In this document: positions 23,470 through 31,926 of the stretch, piece by piece
Numbering within the stretch: position 1 is the stretch's first letter
Layout: each line of letters starts with the position of its first letter
From: Mumia quercus
Lineage (GTDB): Bacteria; Actinomycetota; Actinomycetes; Propionibacteriales; Nocardioidaceae
Length of the DNA: 64,000 nt
Assembly: GCF_025506335.1 (NCBI RefSeq)
Contig: NZ_JANZYO010000006.1
Location: forward strand, 164,349-228,348
Reading direction: 5' to 3'
Notes under the pieces: model-generated
Told to the model about the DNA's origin: nothing
Databases searched by the model: none
The model's input: only the letters and a program-made list of their open reading frames with translations
Made by a program: the position numbers and the translations under genes

Positions 23470-26385
23470 GTGAGCGAAGGATCCGCCGCCCGCCCTCGAC
23501 CCGACGTGGGCCGGCAAGGACGACGTGTCCTGATTCCCACCATCATCACCCTGGTGGCGCTGCTCTTCCTGGGCGCCATCTTCACCGGCGTGTGGACCGA
23601 CCGTCTGTGGTTCCGTTCCGTCGACTACAGCAGCGTCTTCTCGACGATGCTGAGCACACGGGTGCTGATGTTCCTCGGCTTCGGCCTGCTGTTCGCGGGC
23701 ATCGTGCTCCTCAACGTGTGGATTGCCTACCGCAGCCGGCCGACGGCCACGGGCCCGCTCCGCCCGAACGACCCGGTCCTGCGCTATCGCGAGGCGATCC
23801 ACCCGCTGCGCAAGGTCGGCATGGTCGCCCTCGGCGTGCTGTTGCTGATCTTCGCGGGCTCGTCGGCCGCCGGTCAGTGGCGGACGTTCCTCATGTGGCG
23901 CAACGCGACCGACTTCGGCAAGGACGACCCGACGTTCGGGCTCGACATCTCGTTCTTCGTCTTCGACTACCCGTGGCTGCGGTTCCTCACCGCGTACGGG
24001 TTCGCGGTGCTCATCGTCTCCGGCCTGGCCGTCGCGTTCGTCTACTACGTCTACGGCGGCATCGCGATCTCCGGCAAGAACCGCAAGATCTCACGTGCCA
24101 CGCAGACGCACCTGTCGATCATCATCGGCCTGATCATGCTCCTGAAGGCGTTCGCGTACTGGCTGGACCGCTTCGGGTTCTCGGTCGACGCCAACAACCT
24201 CCTTACCGGCATCACCTACACCGACGCGAACGCGCGCATCCCCAGCAAGAACATCCTGCTGGTGGTGTCGCTGCTGTGCGCGCTGCTGTTCTTCGCCAAC
24301 GCCATCTGGCAGAACTGGCTCCTCCCGGGCATCAGCCTCGCGCTGCTCGTCCTCACCTCGGTCCTGATCGGCGGCATCTGGCCGGCGATCATGCAGTCCT
24401 TCCAGGTGAAGCCGTCCGAGCCTGACAAGGAGGCGCCGTACATCGCCAGGAACATCGAAGCGACACGCGACGCGTACGGGATCGCCGGCGTCGAGAAGCA
24501 GAACTACAACGCTAAGACGACGCTGACCCCGCAGCAGCTGACCGAGTCGGCGGAGTCGCGCGTCAGCACGCGTCTGCTGGACCCGACCCTGGTGTCGCCG
24601 GCCTTCGAGCAGCTGCAGCAGGTGCGCGGCTACTACACGGTGCCCGACACGCTGGACGTCGACCGCTACCGCCTCGGGGACAACGAGAACCCGCAGGACA
24701 TCGTCATCGCGGCCCGCGAGCTCAACCTTGACGGCCTGCCCGCCAACCAGCGCAACTGGGCCAACGACCACACCATCTACACGCACGGCTACGGCGTGAT
24801 CGCGGCGCGCGGCAACGAGCGCGGCGCGCAGGGCCAGCCGGTGTGGGTCGAGCGCGACATCCCGCCGGTCGGCGAGCTGGATCTCGACAAGCAGCCTCGG
24901 ATCTACTTCGGCGAGAACTCGCCGGCGTACTCGATCGTCGGGCGTCCCGACGGTGCCGATCCCATCGAGGTCGACATCCCGCGCGGCAACGGCTCCGGCG
25001 ACGGCGACACCGCCGAGAACGCCACCCAGAACACGTACGACGGCAAGGGTGGTGTCGACATCGGCAACGCCTTCAACAAGCTGCTGTACGCGGTGAAGTT
25101 CAGCGAGCCGAACATCATCCTCTCGAACCGCGTCAACGAGAACTCGAAGATCCTGTACGACCGCAACCCGCGTGACCGCGTCGCGAAGGTCGCGCCCTGG
25201 TTGACGATCGACGGCGACCCGTATCCGGCGGTCGTCGACGGCAAGGTCGTGTGGATCATCGACGGCTACACGACGAGCGCGAACTATCCGTACTCGGAGA
25301 AGGTGTCGCTCGACGAGGCGACGTCCGACACGCTCACCGGCTCCGGCGCTCAGGCGGTGCTGCCGAGCGACCGCATCAACTACATGCGCAACGCGGTCAA
25401 GGCAGTCGTCGATGCGTACGACGGCACCGTTGACCTGTACGAGTGGGACACCCAGGACCCGATGCTCAAGACCTGGATGAAGGTCTTCCCGGGGACGGTC
25501 AAGCCGAAGTCGGAGATCTCGGCCGACCTGCTGGAGCACCTCCGCTACCCGGTGGACATGTTCAAGGTCCAGCGCAACATCCTCGGCGCCTATCACGTCA
25601 CCGACCCGCAGACCTTCTACGAGGGCGGAGAGCGGTGGAAGATCCCCGAGGACCCGACCTCCAAGGGTTCGCTGCAGCCCCCGTACTACCTCTCGATCCA
25701 GCGGCCGGGCGAGGACCAGACCCGTTTCTCGCTGACGAGCGTGTACCTCCCGAACAGCCGCCAGAACCTCGCCTCGTTCGTCTCGGTGAACTCCGAGGCC
25801 GCTGACGTCGAGGGCTACGGCAAGATCCAGATACTCCAGCTCGGGTCGGCGACACAGGTCGACGGGCCCAACCAGATCGCCAACAGCTTCGAGGCGGACA
25901 GTCGTGTCTCGTCGGCGCTGCTCCCGTTCAAGAATGCGAGCACCAAGGTCCAGTTCGGCAACCTGCTGACCTTGCCGGTCGGCGAAGGCCTGCTGTACGT
26001 GCAGCCGGTCTACATCCGACGTACCGCGACGGAGGGGTCGTACCCCGTCCTCCAGTTCGTGATCGCCTCGTTCGGCGAGGGCATCGGATTCGGTCAGAAC
26101 CTCGACGAGGCCTTGCGCGTCGCCCTCGGCATCGAAGGCGCGCCCACCCCGACTCCCGAGGAGGGCACGACCGAGGAGGGCGACGGCGGCGACACACCCG
26201 CCACCCCGAGCCCGCAGACGGTCGAGCAGCTCCTCGAGCAGGCTGACGCCGCATACGACGCTGCCCAGAAGGCACTCGAAGCGGGCAACCTGGGCGAGTA
26301 CCAGCGTCAGGTCGAGCAGATGGCGAAGCTGCTGGGGCAGGTCCGGTCGCAGGTCGGTCAGACTCCGGCGCCGGACGCCGGCTGA
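23470..26385 (+). CDS. UPF0182 family membrane protein
   Basis: The 971-residue protein has about seven membrane segments in its first 330 residues (for example VLIPTIITLVALLFLGAIF and ILLVVSLLCALLFFANAIW), then a large extracytoplasmic part and a C-terminal acidic, alanine-rich coiled-coil-like tail (VEQLLEQADAAYDAAQKALE). The mycobacterial homologue is Rv3193c. The function of UPF0182 is unknown. GAAGGAAACCC precedes the GTG start. The size and topology match the family, and no truncation is seen. Confidence 0.92.
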   Translation: MSEGSAARPRPDVGRQGRRVLIPTIITLVALLFLGAIFTGVWTDRLWFRSVDYSSVFSTMLSTRVLMFLGFGLLFAGIVLLNVWIAYRSRPTATGPLRPNDPVLRYREAIHPLRKVGMVALGVLLLIFAGSSAAGQWRTFLMWRNATDFGKDDPTFGLDISFFVFDYPWLRFLTAYGFAVLIVSGLAVAFVYYVYGGIAISGKNRKISRATQTHLSIIIGLIMLLKAFAYWLDRFGFSVDANNLLTGITYTDANARIPSKNILLVVSLLCALLFFANAIWQNWLLPGISLALLVLTSVLIGGIWPAIMQSFQVKPSEPDKEAPYIARNIEATRDAYGIAGVEKQNYNAKTTLTPQQLTESAESRVSTRLLDPTLVSPAFEQLQQVRGYYTVPDTLDVDRYRLGDNENPQDIVIAARELNLDGLPANQRNWANDHTIYTHGYGVIAARGNERGAQGQPVWVERDIPPVGELDLDKQPRIYFGENSPAYSIVGRPDGADPIEVDIPRGNGSGDGDTAENATQNTYDGKGGVDIGNAFNKLLYAVKFSEPNIILSNRVNENSKILYDRNPRDRVAKVAPWLTIDGDPYPAVVDGKVVWIIDGYTTSANYPYSEKVSLDEATSDTLTGSGAQAVLPSDRINYMRNAVKAVVDAYDGTVDLYEWDTQDPMLKTWMKVFPGTVKPKSEISADLLEHLRYPVDMFKVQRNILGAYHVTDPQTFYEGGERWKIPEDPTSKGSLQPPYYLSIQRPGEDQTRFSLTSVYLPNSRQNLASFVSVNSEAADVEGYGKIQILQLGSATQVDGPNQIANSFEADSRVSSALLPFKNASTKVQFGNLLTLPVGEGLLYVQPVYIRRTATEGSYPVLQFVIASFGEGIGFGQNLDEALRVALGIEGAPTPTPEEGTTEEGDGGDTPATPSPQTVEQLLEQADAAYDAAQKALEAGNLGEYQRQVEQMAKLLGQVRSQVGQTPAPDAG

Positions 26386-26452
26386 CCGCCAGCCGCTGCC
26401 CGTACGCCTCGCGAGGACCCGTGACGCATCTTCTTGTCACGCAATTCGGGAT

Positions 26453-26490
26453 GCCATGTGCACATGGCTGACACGCCATGTGCTCATGGC
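26453..26490. promoter_or_regulatory. Paired 16-bp dyads upstream of the XRE regulator
   Basis: GCCATGTGCACATGGC (26453-26468) and GCCATGTGCTCATGGC (26475-26490) are two near-identical dyads whose centres are 22 bp apart, about two helical turns. They sit directly in front of the XRE gene, overlapping the place where its promoter should be. An autoregulatory operator is the likely reading. A further inverted repeat GTGAC-N10-GTCAC lies at about 26421-26440. Confidence 0.7.
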
Positions 26491-26502
26491 CAGAGTGGGA
26501 GG

Positions 26503-26793
26503 GTGACCGAGGAGGCGCTCGACCCCGTCATCGCTCGCGCGCTCGCTGCCACGCTGCGTGCGTTGCGTGCCGAGACGGGGTTGTCGCAGGAGGAGGTTGC
26601 GCATGCCGCTGGCATCACCCGCAACCACTACCAGCTCCTCGAGTCCGGCCTGTCCGACCGCGCGAAAGGGTCGCCGGCCAACCCCCGGCTGTCGACCCTG
26701 ATCGATCTCAGCGACGTCTTCGGTACGCCGTTGTCGCAGCTGGTCGAGGCGGTCGTCGCTGAGGAGTCGTTGATCCGTCGACGAGCCACCTGA
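26503..26793 (+). CDS. XRE-family helix-turn-helix regulator
   Basis: This 96-residue protein is a single Cro/C1-type helix-turn-helix domain: LRALRAETGLSQEEVAHAAG and ITRNHYQLLESGL, followed by NPRLSTLIDLSDVFGTPL. I chose the GTG at 26503, just after the paired dyads, because a longer reading would translate the operator. It has no toxin partner. The target is probably its own promoter. The next gene encodes a related but clearly different XRE protein. Confidence 0.82.
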   Translation: MTEEALDPVIARALAATLRALRAETGLSQEEVAHAAGITRNHYQLLESGLSDRAKGSPANPRLSTLIDLSDVFGTPLSQLVEAVVAEESLIRRRAT

Positions 26794-26885
26794 CGTGGCG
26801 CTGTCGGCGGCATCGATCCCTGCCCACCAAGAGATGCGGCCCGTCGTTCGGGGCCTGACGACATGGAGAGAGAGGCTCACAGACC

Positions 26886-27179
26886 GTGCCGAATCGAGTG
26901 GATCCCCGGCTGCGCGAGGAGCGCGCACGAGAGTTCGGCAAGCGGGTGCGGGCCCTGCGCAAGTCGGCGGGCCTGACGCAGGAGCAGCTCGCCGAGATCA
27001 CCGGGCTCAGCCGCAACCAGGTCCAGAACATCGAGCTGTCACGCAACAACGCACGTGACGAGTCGGGCAAGCTGTCGCCCGGTGTCGGCAATCCGAGGTT
27101 CGACACGATCTGGGCGCTCGCCGAGGCGCTCGGCGTGCAGGCCGAGGACCTCGTCCGCCGGGACAAGGACGCGAACTAG
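26886..27179 (+). CDS. Second XRE-family helix-turn-helix regulator
   Basis: The 97-residue protein has one XRE domain: FGKRVRALRKSAGLTQEQLA and EITGLSRNQVQNIELSRNN, with the following helices in NPRFDTIWALAEALGVQAEDL. Both regulators carry an unusually long loop between recognition helix and the third helix (GKLSPGVGNPRF here, AKGSPANPRL in the first), which suggests a common ancestor. It follows the first XRE gene by 92 bases and is closed by the terminator at 27199. Confidence 0.82.
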   Translation: MPNRVDPRLREERAREFGKRVRALRKSAGLTQEQLAEITGLSRNQVQNIELSRNNARDESGKLSPGVGNPRFDTIWALAEALGVQAEDLVRRDKDAN

Positions 27180-27198
27180 CTCTCCGTCACCTGCTGAG

Positions 27199-27232
27199 CG
27201 AAGCCCCGTACGACACGTCGTACGGGGCTTCG
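27199..27232. terminator. Bidirectional terminator hairpin
   Basis: CGAAGCCCCGTACGAC (27199-27214) pairs perfectly with its complement ending at 27232 over a tiny loop. It separates the XRE gene from the convergent degenerate ATPase gene four bases further on. Confidence 0.8.
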
Positions 27233-27235
27233 TCG

Positions 27236-28768
27236 TCAGTGGGGACGACCTCGGAGGCGAAGCGACCCGACGACGACGACGAGCGTCGCCGCTGCCGTGG
27301 CCAGCGCTGCCGGCACCACCGCGAGCACGCCGGCCGCGGCGAGCGGGACGGCGACCACCGTGTACGCGAGGGCGAGCGAGGTGCCGGCCATCGCGGTCGT
27401 GTCGATCGCGTGCGCCAGCCTGATCGCGGCCACCGCTCCGGCGACGTCTCCGCCCGCGACGCTGACCGCAGCACCGCTGCCCGGTGCTGCGAGAGCGAGG
27501 TCGGCGCAGATGGTCGCGACGTCGTCGGGCGAAGACGAGAGCACTGCGACGCGGTGACCGTCGCCGTGCAGTCGGTCGACGAGTGCGCGTCCGCCGATCG
27601 CGCCGGTCTCCGCGACGACGTGGCTGATGCCGACCTCCGCGGCGAGCTGTTCGGCAGAGGCGCGGTCGCGGGTCGTCACGAGGACCGGCTCCAGCCCGAG
27701 CGCCCGGAGCGCGTCCACCGCCTTCTTCGACGCAGGCCGCGGAGTGTCGGCGACGGTGATCGTGCCGAGCGGCCGGGCGTCCACCTCGACCGCGACCGTC
27801 ACACCGGGCCCCTCGGGTGCGTCGACGCCGATCCAGGCCGGACGCCCGACACGTACCGGATGACGGTCGACCGAACCGCTCACGCCGAGCTCAGGATGGT
27901 GCTGGACGCCGGTCACCCGGCCGCGTACCGAGAGCCGGGAGATCGCGCGCCCGACCGCGTCCTTGCGCGTGTGCTCGAGAGCGCCGGCGAACCAGCGGAT
28001 GTTGCGGTCGTGGTCCGGCGACAGCGGGTCGACAGAGGTGACGTGCATGCCGTCGGCCACGGTCTCGTGCCCGTGCAGGACGAGCGTGTCGACCTCGAGC
28101 GCGACGTCGAGAGCGGCCGGGTCGTCGTAGGTGACGCCGTCCCGGTCGCCCCGCCGCGCCCCGGCCACCACCGCCGCCGGCACCGCGACTCCGAGCGCGC
28201 CGGGGCAGGCGGCGACGAGCACAGCCACGGCCGCGGAGACGGCGGGCCAGGGTGCGTCGGCGACGAGGAGCCAGGCGGCCAGGGTCCCCGCTGCCGCGAG
28301 GAGCAGGGCAGGGACGAGCCAACGTGGCGTGCGACGGAGCGCCGCGAGGGTCCCCGCCATCGACACCAGCCGCTGGCGTACGAGCAGGACGCAGGCGACG
28401 ACGACGGGCGCGACGAGTCTCGAAGACGGGTGCCCGACGGCGACGGCGTAGAGCGCCCAGAGGTAGGCGGCGAGGACGCCTGCGGAGGCGAGCACGTCGA
28501 ACGAGAGGTCGCGCCGGCGGAGCGCGCGGATCGCGTCGCGATGGGTGGGCCAGGTCAGCGCGCCGACGACCGTGACGAGCGCGAGGCACACCCACGACCA
28601 CGAGGGGAAGCGCAGGCTCGGCGTCATCGACAGCACGGCGACGGTGAGGGTCGCGACCGTCGCGACCGCCAGCTCCAGCAGCGACCCGTCGCGTACGGGC
28701 ACGAGTCTGTCGTGCCGTCCTTCCTGGCCGGGCTGGGTGCGCGGGTTCTCGGAGGACACGGTCGTCAT
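27236..28768 (-). CDS. Degenerate P1B-type ATPase-like membrane protein, copy A
   Basis: The 510-residue protein has the topology of a heavy-metal P-type ATPase: six membrane segments before and including AACPGALGVAVP (CPG at 188-190, where P1B pumps have CPC/CPH), a cytosolic segment, and two terminal membrane segments. Catalytic parts are lost. The actuator domain is missing, with fewer than 20 residues between segments four and five and no TGE. DKTGT reads HGHET (232-236), so the phosphorylated aspartate is gone. The HP motif reads DA (270-271), TGDN reads TTRD, and GDGIND reads SSSPDD. Ion pumping is therefore very unlikely; a sensor or scaffold role is inferred. It starts at an ATG overlapping the regulator stop (ATGA). 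A paralogue lies at 30415-31926. Confidence 0.8.
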   Translation of the reverse strand: MTTVSSENPRTQPGQEGRHDRLVPVRDGSLLELAVATVATLTVAVLSMTPSLRFPSWSWVCLALVTVVGALTWPTHRDAIRALRRRDLSFDVLASAGVLAAYLWALYAVAVGHPSSRLVAPVVVACVLLVRQRLVSMAGTLAALRRTPRWLVPALLLAAAGTLAAWLLVADAPWPAVSAAVAVLVAACPGALGVAVPAAVVAGARRGDRDGVTYDDPAALDVALEVDTLVLHGHETVADGMHVTSVDPLSPDHDRNIRWFAGALEHTRKDAVGRAISRLSVRGRVTGVQHHPELGVSGSVDRHPVRVGRPAWIGVDAPEGPGVTVAVEVDARPLGTITVADTPRPASKKAVDALRALGLEPVLVTTRDRASAEQLAAEVGISHVVAETGAIGGRALVDRLHGDGHRVAVLSSSPDDVATICADLALAAPGSGAAVSVAGGDVAGAVAAIRLAHAIDTTAMAGTSLALAYTVVAVPLAAAGVLAVVPAALATAAATLVVVVGSLRLRGRPH

Positions 28769-30018
28769 GGGGCGTCCTCGATCCGCGCATCCTCGATGCG
28801 GAAGCGTTCGAAGTCGCTCTGGTCGCCTGCGATCCACAGCGGCACGCTCGCCTTGAGCAGCATGGTGAGCTGGACGACGAACTCCGAGTCGTGCAGGGCT
28901 TCGCCGAACAGCTCGTTGATCCGCTTCCAGCGGTAGCGCACCGTCTGCGGGTGCACGCCGAGACGGGCGGCGATCGCGGGCGCGCTGTCACGGGTCTCCA
29001 GCCACGCGAGGAGGGTCTCGGAGAGGATCTCGCGCGAGTTCTGGGTCTCGGCGAGCAGCGGGCGCAGGAGCTCTTGGGCGAGCCGACGGCGGATCGCGGG
29101 CTCGGCGTGGAGCCAGATCTGCGCGCGGTACTTCTCGCAGTCGACGAGCGGGACCCTGGGGATCACCCCCTGCTCGACGAGCGCGAGCGCGCGTACGGTC
29201 CACCGGCGGGCGTCGGCGATCTCGTCCATGTCGACGCTCCAGGACCGGGCGACGACGGTGCCGGGCGCCACCGACTCGATATGCTCCTTGGCCGCGACCA
29301 CCTCGCTCGCGTCGCAGACGACCACGGCGGGGTCGAGCTCGGTGCTCACGAGGAGACTTTCGTCGAAGTCGGTCGCAGGGGGCACGTTGCCGTCCTCGTC
29401 CGCGATCGACGCGCTGAGCACGACGATCTGCGCCGGGAGGGTCCAGCCCGCGGTGAGCGCGAGGTCCTGGAGATCGGACCAGGGCTCGCCTTCCACGAGA
29501 CGGGCTGCGAGCTTGCCCCGCGCGACGCCGGTGTCCTTGTCGAGCGTGCGCAGGGCCGTCTCGTACCCGATGACGACCTGCTCGGTCAGGTGGTCGATGT
29601 AGCCGAAGAGGACGTCGCCGTAGCGGCCGAGGTCGGCCGCGCTCAGCCCCTGCGCCGCCGCGAACGCGCGCATCTCCTCCCAGGAGTCGCGGGTCGCGAG
29701 GTGCATCGCCGCCTTGATCGCGCTGAGGTCGTTGCCGTCGTTGGCCTCCCCGTATCCCATGCGGCGGAACAGGTCGTCGACGCGCACGTTCGTGGTCTTC
29801 TTCGCCTGGATCAGGTCGAGGAAGTGGTGGATGGCGCCGGTCGCGGCGAGGGCGATGAGGCGTCGGCGGCGGCCGGTGACGGGGCCTGCGAAGGACGGTA
29901 CGCCCTGCTGGATCTTGTCGGTCAGCCGCGCGACGAGATCGGGGATGCCGGGCTTGAACAGAGTGACGAGGCCGGCGGGCGCGGGGAAGAAGTCGCGTTC
30001 GCTGTGCAGCTCGATCAT
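28765..30018 (-). CDS. PucR/CdaR-like regulator, copy A
   Basis: The 417-residue protein ends in a PucR-type helix-turn-helix: AQELLRPLLAETQNSREILS, then RDSAPAIAARLGVHPQTVRY and RWKRINELFG (about residues 320-385). The N-terminal part (VARLTDKIQQGVPSFAGPVTG and the following helices) resembles the RsbRD-like domain found in actinobacterial PucR proteins. The start ATG at 30018 is read by coupling: a 15-codon leader ORF ends in the ATGA that contains it. A longer in-frame reading from 30090 (MHGTPQEGR) is possible. Its stop overlaps the start of the degenerate ATPase, so regulator and ATPase-like protein are one unit. Copy B at 31923-33167 is highly similar, most of all over the C-terminal 100 residues. 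Confidence 0.85.
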   Translation of the reverse strand: MIELHSERDFFPAPAGLVTLFKPGIPDLVARLTDKIQQGVPSFAGPVTGRRRRLIALAATGAIHHFLDLIQAKKTTNVRVDDLFRRMGYGEANDGNDLSAIKAAMHLATRDSWEEMRAFAAAQGLSAADLGRYGDVLFGYIDHLTEQVVIGYETALRTLDKDTGVARGKLAARLVEGEPWSDLQDLALTAGWTLPAQIVVLSASIADEDGNVPPATDFDESLLVSTELDPAVVVCDASEVVAAKEHIESVAPGTVVARSWSVDMDEIADARRWTVRALALVEQGVIPRVPLVDCEKYRAQIWLHAEPAIRRRLAQELLRPLLAETQNSREILSETLLAWLETRDSAPAIAARLGVHPQTVRYRWKRINELFGEALHDSEFVVQLTMLLKASVPLWIAGDQSDFERFRIEDARIEDAP

Positions 30019-30062
30019 CGCGCGCTTCCCGTGTCGCGCGCCTTCGGAATCACCACGTCCAT
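30015..30062 (-). CDS. 15-codon leader peptide overlapping regulator A start
   Basis: The ATG at 30062 has GGAGG six bases upstream, an ideal ribosome binding site. The frame encodes MDVVIPKARDTGSAR and stops at the TGA inside the ATGA that starts the regulator. The second module has an equivalent 12-codon ORF at 33164-33202. The shared layout suggests that translation of the peptide controls or couples regulator synthesis. No experimental support is known to me. Confidence 0.5.
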   Translation of the reverse strand: MDVVIPKARDTGSAR

Positions 30063-30094
30063 CCCGCCCCTCCTGCGGTGTGCCGTGCATCACA
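30063..30094 (-). promoter_or_regulatory. Conserved 32-bp leader block, copy A
   Basis: Thirty-two bases here match 33212-33243 with one difference. The block begins with TGTGATGCACGGCACA, whose TGTG/CACA ends form a weak dyad, and ends with the G-rich ribosome binding site GGAGGGGCGGG. Flanking sequence is not conserved, so the block is under selection or recently copied. It could be a shared operator plus translation signal. Confidence 0.6.
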
Positions 30095-30312
30095 GTCCCA
30101 TCAAATCGACGACCCTTCAATGGCGGCGTGGGCCCTGACCCCAGACAACCAGCCGTCGCTCCCTCCCCGAAAGCCGAACCGGTGGATCGGTGCGCCACTT
30201 CATAGAGACTTCTGAACCTGGGCCCTCCAGCGGGGGAGGACGGTGTGGAGCGCGAGGATCAGCTCCCGTCGCGCAGCGGACTCGTCGAGGGCGTCGGGCT
30301 GGTGGCCGATCC

Positions 30313-30396
30313 GCGTTCGGTGGGGTACCCCACCGAACGCGCACTGACCCCAGCGCCCTCACAGGGGTCAGTGCGGGGCCGCTCGGGTACCCGAGC
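30313..30396. repeat. GGTACC-flanked triple palindrome, copy 3
   Basis: A perfect 28-bp palindrome centred on GGTACC (30313-30340) is followed by a CACTGACCCC stem (30342-30351 with 30364-30373) and a 16-bp palindrome GCTCGGGTACCCGAGC (30381-30396). It has the same order of parts as copies at 874 and 2014, with compensating base changes that keep the stems paired. It fills much of the 350-bp gap between the two regulator/ATPase modules, where I see no gene. Confidence 0.88.
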
Positions 30397-30414
30397 GGAC
30401 GGACGCGGCGTGGC

Positions 30415-31926
30415 TCACGCGGCGAATCGGCGCAGCTTCATCGCGCTCGCCAGCACCACCAGCGAGCTCGCTGCGAGCGCGAGCGCCGCCCCCATCGGCG
30501 GGAGCACCCCGACCGCGGCGACGGCGACCGCAGCCGCGGTGTAGGCGGCGGCGGCCCGCAGCGTCGTGCGCACCTGGGCGTCGATCGTCCGCGCGAGGGT
30601 CAGTGCGGTCACGGCCTCGGCGACATCGCCTTCGGCGAGCGTCACCGTCGACCGCTCGTCCTCGCCCGCGCTCGGGTCCAGAACCAGCGACTCGTCCGCG
30701 AGCACAGCAACGGTGCGGCCCTCGTCGCGCAGCTCCGACACAAGCGTCGTCGTGCTCGTCGCCCCGGCCTCCGCGACGAACCGGTCGATGCCCACCTGCT
30801 CGGCGACGTCCTTCGCCGTCAGCGGGTTCGCCGTCGTCACGAGGACCGGGTCGACGTTGAGGCGGCGCAGGTTGGCGGCCGCCTGCTTCGCCGTCGGGCG
30901 CACGGCGTCGACGACCGTGATCGTGCCGAGCGGTCGCGCGTCGACCTCGACGCCGACGGTGGTGCCCACGCGCTCGGTCACGTCGATGCCCACCCACTCC
31001 GGACGGCCGACGCGGACCGGATGCCGGTCGACCGACCCGCTGATGCCGAGGCCTGGGTGGGTCTCGACGCCGGACAGCCGCCCGCGCGCCGACAGCTTGG
31101 CGATCGCCTTGCCGACGGGGTGGGCCGAGGCGTGCTCGAGCGCCCCGGCGAACCAGCGGAGGTTGCGTTCGTGGTCGGCGACGAACGCATCGACCGACGC
31201 GACGCGCTTGCCGGACGCGACCGTGCCGAGCCCGTCGAGCACGACGACGTCGACGCGTCTGCTCGCGGCCAGCGTGGCCGCGTCGTGGATCACCACGCCG
31301 AGGGCATCGCCGCGTCGCACTCCGCTGCGGTACGCCGCGGGCAGCGCGAGCCCGATCGCGCCGGGGCAGGCCGCGATCACGACCGCCACTCCGGCAGCGA
31401 ACGCGCGCGCTGGGCGAGCGTCGATCGCGAGCCAGACACCGACCGTAGCGGCGGCGACCGCCAATGCGACCGGGACGACCCAGGCGGGGACCGGTGTGGG
31501 GCCAGTTGTCGCCTCCCGATGCACCCCGTGGCAGGCGAGGACGACGACACCCACCACGGCGGCGACGCCGAGGTCGACCGTGCGCCCGTGCGTGACCAGC
31601 GCGCCGACGGACCAGGCGCAAGAGGCGGCGACGGCGACGAGCGAGAGTGTCGTGAGTGCGAGCCGTCGGCGACGCAACTCGGCGACGATCTCCGCGCGCA
31701 AGCTCCACACGCACGCCAGAGAGACGGCGCTCCCGGCGGCGACCACGACCTCTCGCCACGAGGGGAAGCGGACGACCGGTGTCGAGCAGAGGAGCACGAC
31801 GCCGACGGCCAGCATGGTCACCGCGCCGAGCGCTATCCGCCGCGCGGGGGAGGCGGTCGGTCGGAGTGCAGCCGGGCCCGTACGCCGGTCGCGCGGCGCA
31901 CGGGTATCAGTGGGCGCCGTCGTCAC
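30415..31926 (-). CDS. Degenerate P1B-type ATPase-like membrane protein, copy B
   Basis: The 503-residue paralogue of the 27236-28768 product has the same topology and shared blocks (RFPSW, GALEH, SGSVDRHPVRVGRP, ARPLGTITV). It keeps slightly more of the ancestral chemistry: CPG at 187-189, DGLGT (231-235) in place of DKTGT with the aspartate retained, and the HP motif intact (269-270). The actuator domain is again absent, TGDN reads TTAN, and GDGIND reads ADESLV. Without actuator and hinge aspartates a transport cycle is not expected. The GTG at 31926 overlaps the regulator stop (GTGA). Position, coupling and shared loss pattern mark this pair as a duplicated functional module and not a decaying gene. 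Confidence 0.8.
   Translation of the reverse strand: MTTAPTDTRAPRDRRTGPAALRPTASPARRIALGAVTMLAVGVVLLCSTPVVRFPSWREVVVAAGSAVSLACVWSLRAEIVAELRRRRLALTTLSLVAVAASCAWSVGALVTHGRTVDLGVAAVVGVVVLACHGVHREATTGPTPVPAWVVPVALAVAAATVGVWLAIDARPARAFAAGVAVVIAACPGAIGLALPAAYRSGVRRGDALGVVIHDAATLAASRRVDVVVLDGLGTVASGKRVASVDAFVADHERNLRWFAGALEHASAHPVGKAIAKLSARGRLSGVETHPGLGISGSVDRHPVRVGRPEWVGIDVTERVGTTVGVEVDARPLGTITVVDAVRPTAKQAAANLRRLNVDPVLVTTANPLTAKDVAEQVGIDRFVAEAGATSTTTLVSELRDEGRTVAVLADESLVLDPSAGEDERSTVTLAEGDVAEAVTALTLARTIDAQVRTTLRAAAAYTAAAVAVAAVGVLPPMGAALALAASSLVVLASAMKLRRFAA

Noticed and set aside
27236-31926. Two functional copper or heavy-metal exporters
   Set aside because: Both proteins lack the actuator domain and the catalytic TGDN and GDGxND motifs; one also lacks the phosphorylated aspartate; no metal-binding N-terminal domain is present.
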